A stretch of DNA of 64,000 nucleotides from an uncultured Opitutales bacterium (GCA_944389195.1 CALXLM010000034.1:1-64000), one strand, 5' to 3'; shown: positions 10,993 to 20,106, numbered from the stretch's first letter. Notes: generated from the letters alone by a model not told the origin. Numbers and translations: made by a program.

Positions 10993-12417
10993 TTATTTGA
11001 CAAAAACGGGTCTTACCCTTGTCCCCTTTGAAAGGCGGACAAGTTGCGATTCCGTTTTGCCGTCGATTGTGTATGTCACTTTATATGTTCCGTAAAAACC
11101 CCTAAAGTGAAAATTCGAGCCCTCCTCGTCAAAGGAGACCGAAGTGTGCCATTTCTCGTTTATGAGATTGTCGAGAACTTTGTAGGCTTTTTTGGGCGAG
11201 AAATCGCGGTTTACAAGGCCGCCCTTCCATTTGTCCTCTCCGCTTGCGGCCGTTCCGTCGACGAGATTCCACCATGTTATGGCTTCGACCGACGGATGGC
11301 TGAACCACAGGCTGTAAAGTTTTTCTATCCAGAACGCCTGGTTGTCCTCTCCGTGCTCCCCCATGGAGGGTATCGTTATTTCTGTGATATGTATGGGGCG
11401 TTTCTGTTTGGCGAAAAAGTCTAAGGCCGAAAGGAAGAATTCGGGTTGCTCTATTTTCCCGTCAAGAATATCCTGCCAGCGTTTTTCCGAGAAAACATGG
11501 TATTGTATGCCGATGGCGTCGAGCTTTGCGCCTTTGGCTATCAGATAGTTGTTTGTTTGAAAGAAACGCCCTGTATAGTCGTCTTTGATGGCTTGGGAAA
11601 ACGCTTGGTCGGTTTCGTTGTTAATTAGGACAACGTCGCCGGGGAATACCCTTTCAGCTTCCTTAAAGGCTTGATATATATAGTCGTCGTACTGCATTGC
11701 CGGCTCGTTTCTGTATGAGCCCGATTCGTTTACAACGTCCCATATTTTTATAAAGTCGCCATAGCGTTTAGCTATCTCTCGCATATTTCTAAGCTGCGAT
11801 TTCTTATAGAATTGGGCGTCGCGCGCTTCCACCGCCCAGTCGGGCTGTCCGTGGCACTTGTTTACGTTCCACACGAGGCAGTGTCCCTTTGCGGTCAGCC
11901 CATATTTCTTGCAAAATTCAACCGAGGTGTCGCCGGCGGGCCGCCTGTATATGTATTCGCTGTCTTTTGCAAAGCGCCAATAGTTTTCGCGCGGCTCTAT
12001 TTCGGGCCAATAAAACGATAATGTGGCGAAGTTGAATATTTTTGCAAAAGTTTCGCCGTATTTGTCGCACTCCTGTTCGTTTTTCGTTCCGTCTGCGTTT
12101 CGGAAGCCGTCGATTAGAAAGGCGTTGCACCCGAACAGAAAGTCGTGTTTGACAAGCTCGACTTTGACGTTTGAAACCTTTTTGTCGTCGTATGTCCACG
12201 GACCATTCGGCGTTCTGAATTTCAATATGAAATCGCTCATGCGGTTCGCCTTTATTCCGGCGTCGATTTGTTCGCGCAGAGCGGGAGAATCCCATGCGGC
12301 TTTAAGTTTGTCCGAAACTTTGGCGGTCTGCACGTCGGCAAAAACCGCAGTTGAAAACAATGCCGCTAAAGTAAAAATAATTGGTTTTATGTCCATCATA
12401 TCCATATATTTTTTCAT
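10993..12417 (-). CDS. Secreted endo-1,4-beta-xylanase (GH10)
   Basis: A 474-residue exported enzyme expected to cut the beta-1,4-xylan backbone. A signal peptide covers about residues 1-27 (MKK, hydrophobic IIFTLAALFSTAVFA). The GH10 TIM barrel shows GHCLVWN near 178-183, the acid/base E231 in WDVVNESG and the nucleophile E346 in HITEITIP, followed by TWWNLVDG. A short beta-rich tail (about 425-474) ends the chain. I set the start at ATG 12417 because the signal peptide begins there; the frame remains open for a further 72 codons upstream that look non-coding. A consensus-like promoter abuts this start. Family members in gut and marine degraders act on arabinoxylan; substrate detail is inference. 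Confidence 0.9.
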   Translation of the reverse strand: MKKYMDMMDIKPIIFTLAALFSTAVFADVQTAKVSDKLKAAWDSPALREQIDAGIKANRMSDFILKFRTPNGPWTYDDKKVSNVKVELVKHDFLFGCNAFLIDGFRNADGTKNEQECDKYGETFAKIFNFATLSFYWPEIEPRENYWRFAKDSEYIYRRPAGDTSVEFCKKYGLTAKGHCLVWNVNKCHGQPDWAVEARDAQFYKKSQLRNMREIAKRYGDFIKIWDVVNESGSYRNEPAMQYDDYIYQAFKEAERVFPGDVVLINNETDQAFSQAIKDDYTGRFFQTNNYLIAKGAKLDAIGIQYHVFSEKRWQDILDGKIEQPEFFLSALDFFAKQKRPIHITEITIPSMGEHGEDNQAFWIEKLYSLWFSHPSVEAITWWNLVDGTAASGEDKWKGGLVNRDFSPKKAYKVLDNLINEKWHTSVSFDEEGSNFHFRGFYGTYKVTYTIDGKTESQLVRLSKGTRVRPVFVK

Positions 12418-12424
12418 AGATGAA

Positions 12425-12452
12425 ATTATGTTTCGGTTTTGAATGTTGTCAA
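12425..12452 (-). promoter_or_regulatory. Candidate sigma70-type promoter of the xylanase gene
   Basis: On the minus strand a perfect -35 TTGACA (plus-strand 12447-12452) is followed after 16 nt by CATAAT (12425-12430), which matches the -10 consensus at five of six positions. The -10 lies only 7 nt from the ATG at 12417, so transcription would begin at or next to the start codon. The transcript would be leaderless unless translation begins at one of the nearby Met codons 5, 7 or 8. Confidence 0.55.
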
Positions 12453-12781
12453 GGTGATAAATATGCGATTTTTGGTTGCAGCCGCGGGAAAAGAACGCGA
12501 CCGGTAAGGGGTTTTTGGCAAACTGCATGCGGAACTTTGGTCGTTTATAAAAATACTTGACGCAACTTTTATAGTCTGCTCTAAAGTCAAATTTGCCTTT
12601 TATATCTTTGAAATTAGTGCCCGGCGGCGACACCTCGCATATTCTTGAAATATTTCAATTATAGCGATACCGTATTTTTCGGGATATTGCGGCAAAAAAG
12701 TTATGCTTGCGCTGTACTGCGAAATGTGGGTCGGAGGCGGATTTTCAATAAAATATAAATTGATGGAACGGGACTTGTGAA
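12453..12781. other. Intergenic region upstream of xylanase and lipoprotein genes
   Basis: Divergent spacer with no supportable gene. The right part is AT-rich, with AAAATATAAATT around 12756-12767 that could serve as a -10 region for the lipoprotein gene, but I see no matching -35 hexamer. Confidence 0.35.
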
Positions 12782-13669
12782 GTGAAATTAAACTTAATTT
12801 TTTCGGCGTTTGCCGCCGCAATCGTTCTTGCCGGCTGCCAAAGTCGGCATAAAATTGTTTCCGTGCGCGATGCCGATACGGGTTATCCCGTTTCGGGAGC
12901 ATTTGTTTATGCGGCATCGTCGGATTCGCCCGACCCGTTTGCCGGCTGCGCGTTGCTCAGGACAAACGAAAACGGGAAAGTTTCGATAGACGGCTACCAT
13001 TCGGGGCTGTTTATTCTCGCGGGAAAGGAAGGATATGATGTGGCCCGCTCTTCCGAATGGGCGGGAGAGATTGAAAGAGGCGGTATTGTCGAAACGGAAA
13101 TAAAATTGAAAAAAGAGGGAAAACACAACTGCCGTTTAGCGAAGGTGGAATTTTTCAGGCCCTTTCCGGACGATGCCGAAAGCGCGGCCATAGCCGAGGA
13201 AATGAGCGACTATTTCGGACGTAGGAATACGATAGTTTGCACTTACGGCGAACCTGCCGTCATAGACGCAAAAATTGTTGTGAGAGACCGCAAGACAAAA
13301 AAGCCCGTATCTAACGCGATGGTTCTTGTACAGCAGCGCACGTCGGCTTTTGAGGTGGACGATTTTATAACCACCACCGATTCCTCCGGCGTTGCGGCAG
13401 TGCCGCTCGAATTGTTTTACAGCTCGCTTACCATAGACGCGGGCAAGGAGGGGTATTACCCCTCAAAACGCTTTAGAAAAAACCCTTACAAACACGGAGT
13501 TTACGAGGTGGAGATTGGCGTCAAACCGAAATCTTCAAACTATATCGTAGTCGTTTCAGACACGTCGGAGTTTTCGAAAAGAAAAACTGATATACCATTA
13601 TGGGAACGATTTAAGGAATACTGTAAAAAAGTGGGAGTTCCTATAAAATATAAAAGCGAGACGAGGTAG
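12782..13669 (+). CDS. Predicted lipoprotein with two carboxypeptidase-regulatory-like repeats
   Basis: A 295-residue protein of unknown function. Residues 1-18 form a lipoprotein signal with lipobox LAGC, giving a lipidated Cys18. The mature part contains two related beta-sandwich units of the transthyretin/carboxypeptidase-regulatory type. One, at about 25-105, includes VRDADTGYPVSGAFVYA and AGKEGYDVARS. The other, at about 162-240, includes VRDRKTKKPVSNAMVLV and AGKEGYYPSKR. The two share the order charged turn, P-V-S-x-A, then AGKEGY. Such modules are often surface-exposed and carbohydrate- or protein-binding. The start is GTG at 12782; a clear Shine-Dalgarno sequence is not seen. Its neighbour is the xylanase gene, divergently oriented, but a link is not demonstrated. 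Confidence 0.75.
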   Translation: MKLNLIFSAFAAAIVLAGCQSRHKIVSVRDADTGYPVSGAFVYAASSDSPDPFAGCALLRTNENGKVSIDGYHSGLFILAGKEGYDVARSSEWAGEIERGGIVETEIKLKKEGKHNCRLAKVEFFRPFPDDAESAAIAEEMSDYFGRRNTIVCTYGEPAVIDAKIVVRDRKTKKPVSNAMVLVQQRTSAFEVDDFITTTDSSGVAAVPLELFYSSLTIDAGKEGYYPSKRFRKNPYKHGVYEVEIGVKPKSSNYIVVVSDTSEFSKRKTDIPLWERFKEYCKKVGVPIKYKSETR

Positions 13670-14108
13670 AATTTTTTTATTCGATTGCAGTTGCCGCTTT
13701 TAATCGTTGGCTCAATACAAGCAGGCGCGTGTACAACGCAAGGTTTGCGGGCAAATTTTTACCGGGGCAGAACGGCGTTTGCATTTGTGCCAGCGGAGTA
13801 AAATGCGGCGTCGGATTAAAACATACCGCTGTGGGTATAAATCGAATCTTGACGGTTAAAGGCTGGTCATTTGAGCCTGTGTTTGTTTGAGCATGCGAAA
13901 GCGTTTTAGGGCGGTGTTTTTTTGCTTTTTTTACGGTGTAAGGCAAAATTTCCCAATATGGTAAAAATTTTCTATATATTTTTATGGCGAATGGCGGGAC
14001 TGCTGCTATGTTTCGATTTTAAGCCTTAAAAATTTTGAGCATATTTATCGATTAAAAATGGTTGTGTTTTTGCAAGGCAGGCATAACATCGGAACGATTT
14101 TTCTTATC
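13670..14108. other. Intergenic region upstream of the nuo operon; no nuoA
   Basis: This 439-nt stretch occupies the place where nuoA precedes nuoB in most complex I operons. No frame on either strand encodes a NuoA-like protein of about 120 residues with three membrane helices. A minus-strand open frame at 13677-13946 lacks any recognisable motif. The right half is AT-rich and probably holds the nuo promoter, but I could not assign hexamers. Confidence 0.5.
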
Positions 14109-14615
14109 ATGGATAAATGTTTTCAGCAGGGATTTGACGCCAAAAGCGAACAGGGCTTTATATGCACCAAACTGGATTCGCTGATAAACTGGGTTAGGGC
14201 GAATTCGATTTGGCCGCAGCCGATGGGTTTGGCATGTTGCGCAATTGAGCTTATGGGCGTGGGGGGCTCGCGCTTTGACATAGGAAGGTTCGGCATGGAG
14301 GTAATGCGCTTTTCGCCGCGTCAAAGCGACTGCATGATAGTTGCGGGGACGGTGACCTACAAGATGGCGGGTTCGGTGAAGCGCGTCTACGACCAGATGG
14401 CTGCTCCGAAATGGGTTGTGGCAATGGGCGCGTGCGCGTGCTCCGGCGGAATGTTCCGTACGTATTCGACGCTTCAGGGCGTGGACAAGGTAATCCCCGT
14501 TGACGTCTATGTCGCGGGCTGTCCGACGCGCCCCGAGGCTTTGATTGACGCGCTGATGTCTCTTCAGAACAAAATCCGCAGCGAGCGTTCGGCGCGCGGG
14601 CTGTTTTCAAAATAG
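14109..14615 (+). CDS. nuoB: NADH-quinone oxidoreductase subunit B
   Basis: Peripheral-arm subunit that carries cluster N2, the last iron-sulfur centre before quinone. The 168-residue protein has the four ligands C43-C44 in [11 protein letters not shown]109 in MGACACSGG and C138 in [12 protein letters not shown] chose ATG 14109, which gives [12 protein letters not shown] 14058 in the same frame would add 17 residues that look unlike the family. It is the first gene of the run of thirteen nuo genes, 11 nt before nuoC. Confidence 0.93.
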   Translation: MDKCFQQGFDAKSEQGFICTKLDSLINWVRANSIWPQPMGLACCAIELMGVGGSRFDIGRFGMEVMRFSPRQSDCMIVAGTVTYKMAGSVKRVYDQMAAPKWVVAMGACACSGGMFRTYSTLQGVDKVIPVDVYVAGCPTRPEALIDALMSLQNKIRSERSARGLFSK

Positions 14616-14626
14616 GGGGTAAGGCG

Positions 14627-15238
14627 ATGGAAAAAGAGAAAATCCTTTCGGAAATGCCGTTTCTTTCCGAGTGTAAAAGTTCCGACGGCATATTGTCGTT
14701 CGACTGCCCACCGCGCGATTTGTGCAGGGCGGCCCAGATTCTGCGCGACAGGTTTGAATGCCAGAGCCTGAACGACATTTCCGCCCTCGACATGGGATCA
14801 GGTATGAAGAGCGGCCGTTTCGCAGCTGTGTACCACTTTTTCTCGCACACGAAAAAGAAATACGTTCGGTTGGCCGCAGTTTGCGAAAGCGCGGAGGCTC
14901 CCAAGCTTCCGTCGCTGTGCTCCGTGTTCAAAGGGGCAGACTGGCTCGAGCGCGAGGCTTTCGACATGATGGGAATAGAGTTTGAAAACCACCCCCGCCT
15001 TGCCCGCATTCTGATGTGGGATTCGTATCCTTGGCATCCGCTGCGCAAAGACTTTCCGCTGGAGGGTAGGGAAGCGCCATTGCCGCCGTCATTCGAGGGC
15101 AATGAGGAGGCGGCGAAAATCGTTCCCGCGCCTGAGGAGGGAGGCCCGTTCCATTCTCCGTCCTGCGGAGTGGCGTTCGTATCCAAAAAGGAGCCGCGGA
15201 GCCGCGGGGGCGACTGCGGAAAAGACATAGAGCCATAA
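14627..15238 (+). CDS. nuoC: NADH-quinone oxidoreductase subunit C
   Basis: Structural subunit of the complex I connecting module, cofactor-free. The 203-residue protein carries the family signature WLEREAFDMMGIEF at 106-119, then HPRLARILM and HPLRKDFPLEG ending near 147. The last 50 residues are low-complexity and charged. It is separate from nuoD, unlike the fused NuoCD of enterobacteria. A GGGGTAAGG Shine-Dalgarno region precedes the ATG. Confidence 0.93.
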   Translation: MEKEKILSEMPFLSECKSSDGILSFDCPPRDLCRAAQILRDRFECQSLNDISALDMGSGMKSGRFAAVYHFFSHTKKKYVRLAAVCESAEAPKLPSLCSVFKGADWLEREAFDMMGIEFENHPRLARILMWDSYPWHPLRKDFPLEGREAPLPPSFEGNEEAAKIVPAPEEGGPFHSPSCGVAFVSKKEPRSRGGDCGKDIEP

Positions 15239-15256
15239 CTTTCCTGTTTTCAGAAG

Positions 15257-16474
15257 ATGGAAAAAGAATTTACATATCCGGAACCGGCATCGCTTGAAGC
15301 CGACAGGCTTGGCGAAAAAATGATACTCAACATAGGGCCTTCGCATCCGGCCACACACGGAGTTTTGAGAATGAAACTCGAACTCGACGGCGATTTGATT
15401 ACCCGGGCAGACCCGATTGTCGGCCAGTTGCACAGGGGCCAGGAAAAAATGGCCGAGAACCTGACCTACAACCAATTTATACCTTTTACCGACCGTTTGG
15501 ACTATCTCGCGCCGCTTTGCAACAATATAGCATTTGTGCAGTGCGTTGAAAAGATTGCGGGAATCGGCGTGACGGAACGTTGCAAGGCCGTGCGCGTAAT
15601 ATGTTGCGAGCTATCCCGCATAGCCAGCCACCTTGTGGGCATAGCCGCCTACGGAATGGACGCGGGCTCCTGGACGGTGTTCATGTACTGCTTCACCCAG
15701 CGCGAGAAGCTTTGCACGCTTTTCGAACAGCTTACGGGGGCCAGAATGACGACTTCCTACGCGCGCGTGGGCGGGCTTGCGCGCGACATTCCCGAAGGCT
15801 GGCTCGGCAACGTAAATTCGTTCGCCAACCAGTTTCTGCCCGCGCTCGACGAAATAGACGCGCTGATTACGCGCAATAAAATCTTTATAGACCGCACCGC
15901 CGGGATAGGCGTCGTTTCTCCGGAACAGGCGATGCAGTGGGGGCTCACCGGGGCTAACCTGCGCGGCAGCGGCGTGGCTAGCGACCTTCGCAAAGACGTT
16001 CCGTATCTCGGCTACGAAAACTACGAATTCGACGTCCCCATAGGTGTTAACGGGGATTGCTACGACCGCTGGCTTGTGCGCATAGAGGAGATGCGCCAGA
16101 GCATAAGGATAGTCAGGCAGGCTATCGAAAAGATGCCCGACGGCCCGGTAAATGTGGCCGATCCGCGCATATCGCTGCCGAAAAAAGAAAAAGTTTTGCG
16201 CGACATGGAGGACCTTATCAACAATTTCGTCCTCGTCACGCAGGGGCCGGACATTCCGGCGGGGGACGCGTATTTTGAGGCCGAAAATCCCAAGGGGGCG
16301 CTCGGCTTCTACATCGTGTCGAAAGGCGGCGGCGTTCCGTACAGGGTAAAGATAAGGGCGCCGTCGTTTGTGAGCCTTTCGGCCATGCAGGAGATTCTGC
16401 CGGGGCACCACATGAGCGACATGGCGGTAATTTTGGGTTCGTTCGACTTCGTCCTCGGGGAGTGCGACAGGTAA
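15257..16474 (+). CDS. nuoD: NADH-quinone oxidoreductase subunit D
   Basis: 49-kDa-type subunit that forms most of the quinone-binding cavity together with NuoB. The 405-residue chain contains the N-terminal NIGPSHPATHGVLRM, then GQLHRGQEKMAENLTYNQ and the closing DFVLGECDR, close to the canonical DFVFGEVDR. It is a separate gene from nuoC. The substitution of Val by Cys in the C-terminal motif is a minor departure. Confidence 0.95.
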   Translation: MEKEFTYPEPASLEADRLGEKMILNIGPSHPATHGVLRMKLELDGDLITRADPIVGQLHRGQEKMAENLTYNQFIPFTDRLDYLAPLCNNIAFVQCVEKIAGIGVTERCKAVRVICCELSRIASHLVGIAAYGMDAGSWTVFMYCFTQREKLCTLFEQLTGARMTTSYARVGGLARDIPEGWLGNVNSFANQFLPALDEIDALITRNKIFIDRTAGIGVVSPEQAMQWGLTGANLRGSGVASDLRKDVPYLGYENYEFDVPIGVNGDCYDRWLVRIEEMRQSIRIVRQAIEKMPDGPVNVADPRISLPKKEKVLRDMEDLINNFVLVTQGPDIPAGDAYFEAENPKGALGFYIVSKGGGVPYRVKIRAPSFVSLSAMQEILPGHHMSDMAVILGSFDFVLGECDR

Positions 16475-16492
16475 TTTTTCAAGGAGCTGGAA

Positions 16493-17044
16493 ATGGAAAT
16501 CACTTCAGAATTGGAAAGCAAATGCGACGCGTTGATAGCGCAGTACCCGAAGAAGCGTTCGGCCGCGATGATGATAATGCATCTCATACAGGAGACGTTC
16601 GGGTATTTCGACGACTCGTCCGTCAAATTCGCCGCGCGCAAGCTTGGGGTGGAGCCCATAGACGTTTACGGAATGCTTTCGTTTTATCCGATGTTTTCGC
16701 AGTCTCCGCGCGGGCGCATACACATAAAGGTGTGCCGCACGCTTTCGTGCGCAATGGCGGGTTCTGTCAAGCTCGGGCACGAGCTGGCAAAGCGCATAGG
16801 GTGCCCGATAGGGGAGACGAGGGGAATATACACGCTCGAGTTTGTGGAATGTCTGGGGAATTGCGTCAGGGGGCCGAACGTTCAGGTGAACGACAAGCTA
16901 TTTGAGGGCGTGGCTCCGGAGGACGCCGAAAAATTCGTTTTAAAATTGGGCGAGCTCGACAAGAGCGGGGAACTTGCGGCGAAGCCGTCCTCGGATCTTC
17001 CGCAGGGCGGCGGAGATTTCGATTCTCCCGCGTACAAAGGTTAA
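16493..17044 (+). CDS. nuoE: NADH-quinone oxidoreductase subunit E
   Basis: 24-kDa-type subunit of the NADH-dehydrogenase module, carrying the [2Fe-2S] cluster N1a. The 183-residue protein has the thioredoxin-like domain with ligands C81 and C86 (CRTLSC) and C120 and C124 (ECLGNC). The C-terminal 25 residues are variable. Its stop at 17042-17044 is followed 4 nt later by the nuoF start. Confidence 0.95.
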   Translation: MEITSELESKCDALIAQYPKKRSAAMMIMHLIQETFGYFDDSSVKFAARKLGVEPIDVYGMLSFYPMFSQSPRGRIHIKVCRTLSCAMAGSVKLGHELAKRIGCPIGETRGIYTLEFVECLGNCVRGPNVQVNDKLFEGVAPEDAEKFVLKLGELDKSGELAAKPSSDLPQGGGDFDSPAYKG

Positions 17045-17048
17045 TGCA

Positions 17049-18413
17049 ATGGCTGCTGAAGAAACAAGAATCATATACGGGCACATAGGGCTTGAGGGGT
17101 GGAACGCCTCGATAGACAAGTACGTGTCGTCCGGAGGGTACAGAATTTTATCGAAGACGGTCGGGCGCGATCCGCAGGAGTTGTGCGCCGAGATGCTCAA
17201 GTCCAATCTGCGCGGCCGCGGTGGGGCGGGTTTTCCCATAGGGCTGAAATGGAAGTTTATCGACAAGAAGTGCGGCAAGCCCATATATCTGATAGCAAAT
17301 GCCGACGAATCCGAACCCGGAACATGCAAAGACCGGCTTATAATATATCAAGACCCCCACAGGCTCATAGAGGGAATGATGTGCGCCGCATACGCAATAA
17401 ACGCGTCGCACGCCTTTATTTATATAAGGGGCGAATATGTCAACGGCTACCGCGTGCTTGTAAACGCCATAGAGGAGGCGCGCTCAAAGAACTATGTCGG
17501 CAAAAACATATGCGGAAGCGGATATTCGTGCGAGCTTACGGTGTGCCGCGGCGCCGGTTGCTATGTGTGCGGAGAGGAGACAGGGCTCATATCGTCGTTG
17601 GCCGGAATGCGCGCGTATCCGCGGATCAAGCCTCCGTATTTTCCGGCGGTCATGGGGTTGTACGACTGCCCTACGGTCGTAAACAACGTGGAGTCGCTTT
17701 GCTGGGTTCCGATAGTGTTCGACAAAGGCGGGGAGTATGTGTCGAAGATGGGCTCCCCGGCCGATCCGGGAACGCATATATGGGGCGTCAGCGGGCTTGT
17801 GCAGAAGCCGGGCCGCTACGAAATACTTTCGGGGTCTTGCACTCTCGGGGAGCTTTTGCACGATTTGTGCGGGGGGCCGCTTGTCGGGCGCCGCTTTAAG
17901 GCGGTCATACCCGGGGGGTCGTCGATGAAGGTTCTCAAGTGGGACGATAAATATGCCGTGAAAAACGCCGACGGAACTGAATCGGAAATGCGCACTGAGG
18001 ACATACCGCTCGACGCCGTTTCTTTCCAAAAATGCGGGACTGCGATAGGTTCGTGCGGGATTATCGTGATGGACAACACCATCGACATGGTGGAGGCCCT
18101 TGCCAACCTGAACCAGTTTTACGCCCACGAAAGCTGCGGGCAATGCACTCCGTGCAGGGAGGGAACGCTGTGGATGTCTCGCATCACAAAGCGCATATGC
18201 GAAGGCTGGGGGCGCAGGGAGGACGTCGAACTGTTGCAGAGCGTGGCCGACAATATATGCGGCAGGACAATTTGCGCGCTCGGGGAGGGCGCGGCTTGGC
18301 CCGTTCAAAGCAATGTCGGAAAGTTTAGGGAGGAATATTACGAAAAAATACGCCGCCAGGAGACCGTTGGCGGACAGGCCAGGGCGGACAACAACGCGTA
18401 TAGACTCATTTAG
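17049..18413 (+). CDS. nuoF: NADH-quinone oxidoreductase subunit F
   Basis: 51-kDa-type subunit holding FMN and the NADH site, plus cluster N3. The 454-residue protein shows the nucleotide-binding GRGGAGFPIGLKW at 56-68 and the cluster motif SCGQCTPCREGT with C363, C366 and C369, with a further Cys in NICGRTICALGEG. I chose ATG 17049, which gives MAAEETRIIYG; the frame is open further upstream inside nuoE. Together with NuoE and NuoG this gives a complete NADH-oxidising module. Confidence 0.96.
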   Translation: MAAEETRIIYGHIGLEGWNASIDKYVSSGGYRILSKTVGRDPQELCAEMLKSNLRGRGGAGFPIGLKWKFIDKKCGKPIYLIANADESEPGTCKDRLIIYQDPHRLIEGMMCAAYAINASHAFIYIRGEYVNGYRVLVNAIEEARSKNYVGKNICGSGYSCELTVCRGAGCYVCGEETGLISSLAGMRAYPRIKPPYFPAVMGLYDCPTVVNNVESLCWVPIVFDKGGEYVSKMGSPADPGTHIWGVSGLVQKPGRYEILSGSCTLGELLHDLCGGPLVGRRFKAVIPGGSSMKVLKWDDKYAVKNADGTESEMRTEDIPLDAVSFQKCGTAIGSCGIIVMDNTIDMVEALANLNQFYAHESCGQCTPCREGTLWMSRITKRICEGWGRREDVELLQSVADNICGRTICALGEGAAWPVQSNVGKFREEYYEKIRRQETVGGQARADNNAYRLI

Positions 18414-18415
18414 CG

Positions 18416-20098
18416 ATGGACAAGAAAACCGTAAAAGTAAACATCAACGGCGCCGATTACGAGGTTGAGGCCGGGCGGAACGTTCTTGAAACATGCCGCA
18501 GCGTGGGGATTGAAATTCCGCACTTTTGCTATCACCCCGATTTGAAGGTGGCAGGATCCTGCAGAATGTGCCTCGTTTACACCGGAATGCCGGCGCGCGA
18601 CCGCGCAACGGGAGAGCTTTTGAAAAAGGAGGACGGCTCGTTTGAAATAGCGTGGATGCCGAAGCCGGCGATAGCGTGCGGCACGAACGTAGCGGAAAAC
18701 ATGCATATAATTACGGACAGCGAAGCCGTAAGGGACTGCCGCAGGAGTGTGCTCGAATTCATACTTCTCAACCACCCCCTCGACTGCCCGATTTGCGACA
18801 AGGCGGGCGAATGCAGGCTTCAGGAATACGCGCACGCCTACGGGAGGGAGGAGTCGCGCTATGTTGAGAATAAAAACGTAAAGCCGAAAAAGACGGAGGT
18901 TGCGGGAAAAATAATGCTGGACGCCGAAAGGTGCATTCAGTGTTCGCGCTGCATACGCTTTTGCAACGAATTCATAGGAAGAAGCATATTCGGGTTTACT
19001 AAGCGCGGGTCCAAAACGGAGATAGCTGTGTACCCGGAGGCCGACAACGACAGCAATTATCTTTTGAACGTCGTGGACGGCTGCCCCGTTGGTGCGCTTA
19101 CGGAAAAGGCGTTCCGGTTCAAGATGCGCACTTGGTTTTTAAAGGCTGTCGACGGCATATGCGCCGAAAGCAGCGCGGGCGTCAATACGCGAGTTTGGTC
19201 GCGCGAGGGCAGGATATACCGCATTACCCCGCGGGAAAACTCGGCAGTCAACCAGACTTGGATGAGCGACAGCGGAAGGTATGTGTTCGAGCGTTTCAAC
19301 AGCGAAAACAGGCTTTCGCGCGCGCGCATAGACTCGTCGCCGTGCGAGCTTTCCTACGCGGTCGACAGGTGCGTGGAAATCCTCAAGCTCGGTTCAGTCG
19401 CGGTAGTTGCCAACGCGTGGCAGACGCTGGAGGAGCAGTATGCGGCCGGAGAGCTCGCAAAGGCTTGCGGGGCGCGGATTTTCATGGCATCGCATCTCGG
19501 AGAGGACGACGGAAAGCTCGTGTCGGCCGACCGCACCCCGAACATGCGCGGAGCGTTCCTTACGGGGCTGGTCGATTCGTATCCCGGGGGCGACCTTTCG
19601 GAGCTTGCCGGGCTGGTGCGTTCAGGCGCGGTAAAGACGGTGTTGTGCCTGCGCGAGAATTTGCGCGCGCTCGGGTTTGAGGCTAAGGATTTCAAGTCCG
19701 CAAATATCATATATTGCGGGGCTTTGGAAAACGAAACGAGCGCTTCAGCCAAGGTGTGCGTTCCGCTTCGCAGCGAGTTTGAAAAGAGAGGGCTCTGGGT
19801 TAACCGGCAGTTCCGCGTACAAAAGTTTGAAAGGGCTGTGGAACCGCCGCGCGAAACTATCGACGACCTCGAATTTTTGATGGCGCTTTTGCGCGACTTT
19901 ACAAACGCGTCGTTTTCCATTCCGTCGGTTGGCGACGTCCGGAGGGTTATAGCCTCAAAAATTCCGCAACTGAAGGATTGCTGGAACGTCGGTCCCGAAG
20001 GCTTGCAAATAGACGGTTCGGCTTTCGCGGAAATAGATTTTCCGGAGACGGACGCCATGCATTTTTACAAGAACCAGCATGCTTGCAGCAAGGAGTAG
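18416..20098 (+). CDS. nuoG: NADH-quinone oxidoreductase subunit G, short form
   Basis: 75-kDa-type subunit passing electrons from NuoF toward NuoI. The first 230 residues carry clusters N1b (C38, C49, C52, C88), N5 (H120, C124, C127, C133) and N4 (C173, C176, C179, C223). The extra C183 belongs to the CIQCSRCIRFC run. The following domain, DGICAESSAGVNTRV, retains only one cysteine where E. coli NuoG has the CxxCxxxC ligands of N7. The molybdopterin-like region is much shorter than usual (560 residues in all, against roughly 680-900 in many bacteria). It is probably functional in electron transfer without N7. Confidence 0.93.
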   Translation: MDKKTVKVNINGADYEVEAGRNVLETCRSVGIEIPHFCYHPDLKVAGSCRMCLVYTGMPARDRATGELLKKEDGSFEIAWMPKPAIACGTNVAENMHIITDSEAVRDCRRSVLEFILLNHPLDCPICDKAGECRLQEYAHAYGREESRYVENKNVKPKKTEVAGKIMLDAERCIQCSRCIRFCNEFIGRSIFGFTKRGSKTEIAVYPEADNDSNYLLNVVDGCPVGALTEKAFRFKMRTWFLKAVDGICAESSAGVNTRVWSREGRIYRITPRENSAVNQTWMSDSGRYVFERFNSENRLSRARIDSSPCELSYAVDRCVEILKLGSVAVVANAWQTLEEQYAAGELAKACGARIFMASHLGEDDGKLVSADRTPNMRGAFLTGLVDSYPGGDLSELAGLVRSGAVKTVLCLRENLRALGFEAKDFKSANIIYCGALENETSASAKVCVPLRSEFEKRGLWVNRQFRVQKFERAVEPPRETIDDLEFLMALLRDFTNASFSIPSVGDVRRVIASKIPQLKDCWNVGPEGLQIDGSAFAEIDFPETDAMHFYKNQHACSKE

Positions 20099-20106
20099 TG
20101 TTTAAT

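Noticed and set aside
13677-13946. Minus-strand 89-residue open frame before nuoB
   Set aside because: No motif, no membrane helices that could make it nuoA, low-complexity composition and no Shine-Dalgarno sequence.
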